Source of the DNA: Solirubrobacteraceae bacterium
GTDB lineage: Bacteria; Actinomycetota; Thermoleophilia; Solirubrobacterales; Solirubrobacteraceae
Direction: 5' to 3'
NCBI GenBank assembly: GCA_025934395.1
Contig: JAICYC010000026.1
Span: 1-34,624 of the forward strand
DNA length: 34,624 nt
The translations under genes were made by a program, and so were the position numbers. Below the pieces are notes generated by a model. It had not been told where the DNA came from. It made no database searches and saw only the letters and a list, made by a program, of their open reading frames with translations. Positions 30,165 to 34,624 of this stretch are shown here, one piece after another; position 1 is the first letter of the stretch; every line of letters begins with the position of its first letter.

Positions 30165-31631
30165 ATGACCTCCACCTCACCCCACGTCCACCGCTGGCGC
30201 GCCTTCGCGCTGCTCGCGGTGGCCTACTTCATGACGATCGTCGACCTGACGATCGTGAACGTCTCGCTGCCGACGATCGGCCGCGCGCTCCATTTCTCGG
30301 AGACCAACCTGCAGTGGGTCGCGACCGCATACGCGCTCACGTTCGGTGGCTTCCTGCTGCTGGGCGGGCGCGCGGCGGACGTGCTCGGCCGGCGCCGGGT
30401 CCTGATGGTGGGCCTGGGGCTGTTCACCGCCGCCTCGATGGCCTGCGGCGTGGCGCACAGCGACACGCTCCTGATCGGAAGCCGGGCGGTGCAGGGGCTC
30501 GGCGCTGCGATCATGCTGCCGGCGGCCCTGTCGATCGTGATGAACATGTTCGCCGAGGGCGCCGAGCGCAACAAGGCCCTCGGCATCTGGGGCGGGCTGG
30601 GTGCAGGCGGCGCGACCGCGGGGATGATCGTCGGCGGCCTGCTCACCCGGTACGCCGGCTGGGAGTACATCTTCTACCTCAACGTCCCGATCGGCGTTGC
30701 GGCGTTGCTGCTCACGCCGCGGATCGTGCCCGAGAGCCGGGTGACCGGCGTCCGCCGGCGGTTCGACGCGGCGGGTGCGCTCACCGGCACCGGCGGCCTC
30801 GTGCTGCTCGTGGACGCGATCTCCCAGGCCCCGCAATACGGCTGGGGTGCGACGCGGACGGTCGCGATGCTCGCCGCGGCGGCCGCGCTGCTCGCAGGGT
30901 TCCTCGCGATCGAGAGCCGCGCGAAGGACCCGGTCCTGCCGCTCTCGATCTTCCGGCTGCGCACGCTCGCGGGCGCGAACGTGGCGGGCCTGCTGCTGGG
31001 CGGCAGCTTCTTCGCGTTCATCTTCGTGGGCACGCTGTACATGCAGGACGTGATGCGCTTCAGCGCGCTTCAGACGGGCATGGCGTGGCTCGCTGCCTCG
31101 CTGACCTCGGTCGCGCTCGCAGGCGTCTCGCAGGCGCTCGTCACCCGCGGCGGGGCGAAGCTCGTGATGGTGCTCGGGATGACGCTGATCGGCGCGGGCG
31201 TGCTGTGGGCGACCCAGGTTCCCGTGCACGGCCGGTTCGTCGGCAACCTGCTCGGGCCGTTCGCGGTCGCCGGCGCGGGGACCGCGTTCGCGTTCATCCC
31301 GATCTCGATCGCAGCGCTCGCAGGAGTGGACGAGGAGCGTGCTGGGCTCGCGTCGGGCCTGCTGAACACCAGCCAGCAGCTCGGCGGCGCGATCGGGATC
31401 GCGATCGCCTCGAGCGTGGCCGCGAGCCGCACCCAGGCGCTGCTCCACGCGGGCCACAGCGCCCCCGCGTCGCTGACCGGCGGATTCCAGGACGCGTTCT
31501 GGGTGCTCGGTGCGATCGGACTCCTCGCCGTGCCCGCGATCTTCGTGCTGGTCCGACGCAACGAGCTCTCCGATGCCGTCGCGAAGACCACCGTCCGCGA
31601 GCCGCGGCCCGCTCTCGTTGCGGCGGGGTGA
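30165..31631 (+). CDS. MFS drug exporter (DHA2, 14 helices)
   Basis: 488-residue proton-driven multidrug exporter of the DHA2/EmrB type. Seen: motif D1 TIVDLTIVNVSLP, motif A LGGRAADVLGRRR, motif C around GLGAGGATAGMIVGGLL and 14 predicted helices ending FVLVRRNELSD. It resembles the transporter half of the MFS-ASST fusion but has no extra domain. ATG has AGGAG seven bases upstream; the longer frame upstream is non-coding-like. Its TGA overlaps the GTG of the sigma-region-2 gene, so exporter, truncated sigma, full sigma and DUF3224 genes follow each other on one strand with gaps below 40 bases. Confidence 0.94.
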   Translation: MTSTSPHVHRWRAFALLAVAYFMTIVDLTIVNVSLPTIGRALHFSETNLQWVATAYALTFGGFLLLGGRAADVLGRRRVLMVGLGLFTAASMACGVAHSDTLLIGSRAVQGLGAAIMLPAALSIVMNMFAEGAERNKALGIWGGLGAGGATAGMIVGGLLTRYAGWEYIFYLNVPIGVAALLLTPRIVPESRVTGVRRRFDAAGALTGTGGLVLLVDAISQAPQYGWGATRTVAMLAAAAALLAGFLAIESRAKDPVLPLSIFRLRTLAGANVAGLLLGGSFFAFIFVGTLYMQDVMRFSALQTGMAWLAASLTSVALAGVSQALVTRGGAKLVMVLGMTLIGAGVLWATQVPVHGRFVGNLLGPFAVAGAGTAFAFIPISIAALAGVDEERAGLASGLLNTSQQLGGAIGIAIASSVAASRTQALLHAGHSAPASLTGGFQDAFWVLGAIGLLAVPAIFVLVRRNELSDAVAKTTVREPRPALVAAG

Positions 31632-31981
31632 GCGCCTCCAGCCCCCCGAGCCCGAACGAAGCCGGCGGGCGAGCGCCCCTCGAGCACGCGCGCGACGGCG
31701 GCGGGCACGCGATCGGCCCGCTGCTCGCACAGCACCGGAGAGGCCTCGAGCTGTTCTGCCACCTGATGCTCGGCGATCGCGCGAGCGCCCGGGCAGCGGT
31801 TGCGGACGCCGCGCTCGAAGCATGCGCCTCGCCGGACGCTCGCGATCCGGCCACGCCGGTGCGGATCTGGCTCTACCGGCTGGCGTTCCACGCGTGCTCG
31901 GACCTGGAGGCGCGAGCCCGATCGGCCCCGGAGCGCGCCGGGCCGATTAGTTTCGAGGCCCCCGACCGTTGGACGGACTGA
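31628..31981 (+). CDS. sigma-70 region-2-only protein
   Basis: 117-residue protein aligning with region 2 of the ECF sigma factor encoded six bases downstream: LELFCHLMLGDRAS corresponds to LAVHCYRMLGSVHD and VRIWLYRLAFHACSDLE to LQTWLYRIATNACLDELE. I count about 17 identities in 64 positions. The acidic core-binding segment of the normal protein (DSEELVQETLLRAW) is replaced by ASARAAVADAALEACA, and there is no region 4. The N-terminus is Pro/Ala/Gly-rich. GTG start overlaps the exporter stop. It could be a degenerate duplicate or a modulator that competes with or pairs with the full-length sigma factor; neither is proven. Confidence 0.72.
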   Translation: MSASSPPSPNEAGGRAPLEHARDGGGHAIGPLLAQHRRGLELFCHLMLGDRASARAAVADAALEACASPDARDPATPVRIWLYRLAFHACSDLEARARSAPERAGPISFEAPDRWTD

Positions 31982-31987
31982 GAGACG

Positions 31988-32947
31988 ATGAGCGACACGC
32001 CCACCAACACCGACCAGAGGCTGCTGCTGGCGGCCGCCCAGGCAGGGGACGAGCAGGCCTTCCAACGGCTCGTCGAGCCCTACCGGCACGCCCTCGCGGT
32101 GCACTGCTACCGGATGCTCGGCTCGGTGCACGACAGCGAGGAACTCGTCCAGGAGACGCTCCTGCGCGCGTGGCGGGCGCTGAGTCGATTCGAGCCCCGC
32201 GTGCAGCTGCAGACCTGGCTGTACCGGATCGCCACCAACGCCTGCCTCGACGAGCTCGAGCGGCGCCCCCGGCGGCCCGAGCCCGTCGATCCGTTCCCCG
32301 ACAAGCCGATCGGCGAGACCGCGGCGCCGATCTACGATCCCGCCGCGCGATACGCGATCCGGGAGGGGATGGAGCTGGCGCTGCTGCGCGCGATCCAGGA
32401 GCTGCCGGGACGCCAGCGCGCGGTGCTGGTCTTTCGCGACGTGCTCGGGTGGAGCGCGGCGGAGGTCGCCGAGCTGCTGGAGTCCACGGTCGCGTCGGTG
32501 AACAGCGCGCTGCAGCGGGCACGCGCCACGATCGAGCGCCACATGCCCGCGCCGCCATCGGGCGCGCCGGATCGCTTCGAGCGGGAGCTGCTCGGGCGCT
32601 ACGTGCAGGCGTTCGAGCACGACGACGTCGACGGGCTCGTGGCGCTGCTGCGCGAGGACGCGATGCTGCGGATGCCGCCGCAGCCGTCGATCGTGGGCGC
32701 CGCCACGATCGTGCGCTTCCTGCGCGAGCGCGCCTCCGGTGGCGATCTGCGACGGATGCGCCTCACGCCGACACGCGCGAACGGCCGGCCCGCCGTCGTG
32801 GCGCAGCGCTTGGACGCAGAGGGTGAGCTCGCGCCGCACGGGATCCTCGTCCTCGACATCTCCGACGGCGCGGTGATCGGGATCGACGCGTTCATCAAAC
32901 CCCCGCTGCTGGCGCACTTCGGCTTCCACGCGGGCGCCACGGGGTAG
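31988..32947 (+). CDS. ECF sigma factor with SnoaL-like C-terminal domain
   Basis: 319-residue sigma factor of the SigG/SigX5-like type, which carries its own regulatory domain in place of a separate anti-sigma. Seen: region 2 (28-95; HDSEELVQETLLRAWRALSR, WLYRIATNACLDELERRPRR), region 4 (about 130-185; LPGRQRAVLVFRDVLGWSAA, STVASVNSALQRARATIER) and, from about residue 195, a SnoaL-type fold (YVQAFEHDDVDGLVALLRED to FIKPPLLAHFGF). ATG six bases after the truncated relative. The exporter and DUF3224 genes flanking it are likely targets or co-expressed partners. Confidence 0.93.
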   Translation: MSDTPTNTDQRLLLAAAQAGDEQAFQRLVEPYRHALAVHCYRMLGSVHDSEELVQETLLRAWRALSRFEPRVQLQTWLYRIATNACLDELERRPRRPEPVDPFPDKPIGETAAPIYDPAARYAIREGMELALLRAIQELPGRQRAVLVFRDVLGWSAAEVAELLESTVASVNSALQRARATIERHMPAPPSGAPDRFERELLGRYVQAFEHDDVDGLVALLREDAMLRMPPQPSIVGAATIVRFLRERASGGDLRRMRLTPTRANGRPAVVAQRLDAEGELAPHGILVLDISDGAVIGIDAFIKPPLLAHFGFHAGATG

Positions 32948-32984
32948 CGGTTCTGCGGCCGCCATCCACACGATCGGAGGAGTC

Positions 32985-33377
32985 ATGAGCACCGCAGCGA
33001 CGTTCAAGATCGACAGCTGGGACGAGCAGCCCTACGTGGAGAACGACGACGGCAGCAAGCTCACCCGCGCGCACGTCGAGCAGACGTTCGAGGGAGACAT
33101 CGCCGGCCAGGGCGAGGTGGAGTGGCTGATGTGCTACCGGCCCGACGAGACAGCCGACTACGTCGGCCTGCAGCGGATCGTCGGGCGCGTCGGCGAGCGC
33201 TCGGGGAGCCTCGTGCTGATCTCGACCGGGACGTTCGACGGTACCGAGGCCAAGGGCCCTCTCACGATCGTTCGCGGCTCGGGGACCGGCGAGCTCGAGG
33301 GGATCGCGGGGGATGGGGAGCTGCGGGCGCCGATGGGCAGCCAGCCGTCGGTGGAGCTCGACTACCGCTTCGAGTGA
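32985..33377 (+). CDS. DUF3224 domain protein
   Basis: 130-residue protein of the DUF3224 (allene-oxide-cyclase-like barrel) family. Seen: TFKIDSWDEQPYVENDDGS, then FEGDIAGQGEVEWLMCYRPD and GSLVLISTGTFDGTEAKG, the conserved strands. Function unknown; genes of this family are common beside ECF sigma genes in actinobacteria, as here (37 bases after the sigma gene). The ATG has the strong ribosome site GGAGGAG four bases away. Confidence 0.92.
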   Translation: MSTAATFKIDSWDEQPYVENDDGSKLTRAHVEQTFEGDIAGQGEVEWLMCYRPDETADYVGLQRIVGRVGERSGSLVLISTGTFDGTEAKGPLTIVRGSGTGELEGIAGDGELRAPMGSQPSVELDYRFE

Positions 33378-33385
33378 GCGCGTCA

Positions 33386-33410
33386 TCGCCGGTCCGCGCC
33401 GAACCGGCGA
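33386..33410 (+). terminator. hairpin after DUF3224 gene
   Basis: Perfect 8-base arms TCGCCGGT / ACCGGCGA with a 9-base loop, eight bases after the stop codon. No T-run. Confidence 0.55.
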
Positions 33411-33446
33411 GGCCTGGGCCCGGGCGATCGGGGTAGAGGCGCGGGT

Positions 33447-34151
33447 ATGGAGGCATCCGCACAAGGTCCCCCGGCGCCAGCACGCCCGGGCGGCGCGCTC
33501 CCGGCGGTCGTGGTGCTGCGGCCGATCGGAGCGCCGCTGACCGTGGGCCTCGCAGGGCTCGGGATCGCCTCGTTGTGCGAGAGCGGTCTCGGGCTCGGAT
33601 GGATAGCGGCGTCGGAGACCACCAGCATTGGCCTCGTCCTGCTTGCGGTCCCGTTCGTTCTGCAGATCTTGGCGTGCGTGCTCTCATATCTCGCGCGCGA
33701 CGGCGCAGTCGGCGCGAACGTGGGCGTGCTCGCCACGGCCTGGCTCGCGCTGGGGCTCCTGCATCTGCACAGCGGCTCGCCCGCGCGCGACGGAGCGGCG
33801 GGCCTGCTGCTGGTGGCCGCCGGCGCGGTGCTCGTCGTATCGTCGGCCGTGATCGTTTCTGCGAATCCGCTCGCGGGCAGCATCTTCATCCTCGCGGCGT
33901 TGCGGTTCGTGGCCGCGGGCGTGTATGACCTCGGCGGATCCGAGACGTTTCAGCACGCTGCGTCGATCGTGGGCCTCGTGGTGGCCGTGCTCGCGCTCTA
34001 CGCGATCGCGGCGTTCGAGCTCGAGGGCCAGCGGCGGCACCCCGTGCTGCCGACGCTCCGCACCGGCACCGGAAGGGAAGCGGTCCTCGGCTCGGGTGCC
34101 GAGCAGCTCGACGGGGTCGCGCACGAGGCGGGCGTACGCAAGGCGAGCTGA
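33447..34151 (+). CDS. GPR1/FUN34/YaaH-like membrane protein
   Basis: 234-residue protein with six predicted helices. Seen: LRPIGAPLTVGLAGLGIASL at the first helix, resembling the YaaH/SatP opening NPAPLGL, further helices around TTSIGLVLLAVPFVLQILAC, VGVLATAWLALGLLHL, LLLVAAGAVLVVSSAVIV, FILAALRFVAAGVY and IVGLVVAVLALYAIAAF, and a basic cytoplasmic tail with EAGVRK near the end. YaaH relatives take up acetate/succinate; here the pore motif is weakened, so transport is uncertain. ATG start. A hairpin follows directly after the stop. Confidence 0.75.
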   Translation: MEASAQGPPAPARPGGALPAVVVLRPIGAPLTVGLAGLGIASLCESGLGLGWIAASETTSIGLVLLAVPFVLQILACVLSYLARDGAVGANVGVLATAWLALGLLHLHSGSPARDGAAGLLLVAAGAVLVVSSAVIVSANPLAGSIFILAALRFVAAGVYDLGGSETFQHAASIVGLVVAVLALYAIAAFELEGQRRHPVLPTLRTGTGREAVLGSGAEQLDGVAHEAGVRKAS

Positions 34152-34152
34152 G

Positions 34153-34177
34153 CAGCCGGCCCGAGGGTCCGGCTGCA
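34153..34177. terminator. bidirectional hairpin between membrane-protein and GNAT genes
   Basis: GCAGCCGG (34153-34160) pairs with CCGGCTGC (34170-34177); loop CCCGAGGGT can add two or three C-G pairs. It starts two bases after the stop codon and lies between two convergent genes. Confidence 0.6.
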
Positions 34178-34229
34178 CGCGGTCCGCCTCGGCGTCACCG
34201 CGCGCGGGCGCGCGAAGCCGGAGACCGCC

Positions 34230-34624
34230 TCACGCGGGCTCGCGCGCCCGCTCCATCACCACGTGCGGCCCGATGTCGGGCAGATCGAACTCGTCCGAGA
34301 CCGTCCGAAAGCCCGCGCGCTCATACAGGGAGCGGGCGGGGGTGCGCGCGTTGCACCAGACCCCGCGAGCCCCCATCGCGGCGGCGTGGTCGAGCAACGC
34401 CTCGAGCACAGCGGCTCCCAGGCCGCGCCCGCGCGCGTGCTCGGCGGTCGCCATGCCCCGCACCCGCCATGCGCCTGCGCTCCTGGAGGCGTCCGGGCCG
34501 ATCAGCCCGACCGCGACCAGCTCGTCACCGTCGAAGGCGCCCACCGCGAAGGCGTGCGCGGGCTCGGAGTCCGCGAGATCGTCCACGCTCTCCTGAGGAC
34601 GCAGGATCGCCCGCCGGAGCGGTC
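34230..34624 (-). CDS. GNAT family N-acetyltransferase, N-terminus off window
   Basis: Acetyl-CoA-dependent N-acetyltransferase. Seen: strand DELVAVGLIGPD, motif A with VRGMATAEHARGRGLGAAVLEALL (acetyl-CoA pyrophosphate loop RGRGLG) and the C-terminal YERAGFRTVSDEFDLPDIGPH. A GTG at 34586 could be taken as start, but the frame stays open to the edge and the upstream residues LRRAILRPQESV continue the usual family N-terminus, so the gene extends beyond the window. Substrate unknown (small molecule or protein amine). Convergent with the YaaH-like gene. Confidence 0.88.
   Translation of the reverse strand, partial: PLRRAILRPQESVDDLADSEPAHAFAVGAFDGDELVAVGLIGPDASRSAGAWRVRGMATAEHARGRGLGAAVLEALLDHAAAMGARGVWCNARTPARSLYERAGFRTVSDEFDLPDIGPHVVMERAREPA

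Noticed and set aside
31070-33007. 645-codon minus-strand frame across the exporter, sigma and DUF3224 genes
   Set aside because: Crosses several well-supported genes on the other strand and shows no domain.
1-34624. tRNA, rRNA, CRISPR arrays, insertion sequences, attachment sites
   Set aside because: Looked for T-loop GTTCRANNC patterns, regularly spaced repeats, transposase motifs and terminal repeats; found none that hold up.

Overview
The window is a very GC-rich, densely coded bacterial chromosome segment with strongly GC-biased third codon positions, GTG and TTG starts, 4-base stop/start overlaps and several apparently leaderless promoters. Together with the gene families (multiple ECF sigma factors, DrrA-type ABC exporter, actinobacterial MmpL, DGPF/ECF42 cassette, arylsulfotransferase-family proteins, cytochromes P450) this points to an Actinomycetota genome, perhaps Thermoleophilia/Solirubrobacterales; that placement is inference. 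I saw no rRNA, tRNA, CRISPR array, IS element or prophage. No gene-free stretch exceeds 300 bases. The peroxiredoxin at the left edge and the GNAT acetyltransferase at the right edge run off the window.

Layout. 1-4.9 kb: 1-Cys peroxiredoxin, a flavin-binding (PPOX-fold) protein, two convergent alpha/beta hydrolases, a fumarylacetoacetate-hydrolase-family enzyme with a short unlisted gene in front of it, and a divergent GST; this resembles small-molecule or aromatic catabolism. 4.9-7.0 kb: a secreted beta-propeller protein, an ECF sigma factor and a soluble zinc anti-sigma with RsrA-like ligand spacing. 7.3-12.4 kb: an anchored or secreted arylsulfotransferase-family protein, then a 987-residue fusion of a 14-helix drug exporter (MFS, DHA2 type) to a second arylsulfotransferase domain. 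12.4-17.3 kb: a TetR regulator divergent from an operon of ABC ATPase, ABC permease and MmpL/RND transporter. 17.3-22.3 kb: MerR regulator, two convergent P450 genes, a metallo-beta-lactamase-fold hydrolase and a PAS-domain protein. 22.4-24.2 kb: an alpha/beta hydrolase fused to a LuxR helix-turn-helix, and a methyltransferase. 24.1-28.7 kb: a tightly packed minus-strand cluster (RibD/DHFR-like reductase, DGPF protein, ECF42-type sigma factor, aminoglycoside-phosphotransferase-like kinase, DUF1801, glycerate kinase with a 3' frameshift). 28.9-34.6 kb: Bax-inhibitor-1 membrane protein, a small monooxygenase-like protein, a second MFS exporter followed by a sigma-region-2-only protein, a complete SnoaL-tailed ECF sigma factor and a DUF3224 protein, then a YaaH-like membrane protein and the GNAT gene.

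The window is rich in export and regulation: three complete ECF sigma genes plus one truncated relative, TetR, MerR and LuxR-type regulators, and four transport systems. The most unusual object is the MFS-arylsulfotransferase fusion. Its extra helix after the 14-helix transporter would place the sulfotransferase domain outside the membrane, suggesting that export and extracytoplasmic sulfation (or a related modification) are coupled in one polypeptide. A free paralogue with the same His/His-Arg/His spacing is encoded just upstream.
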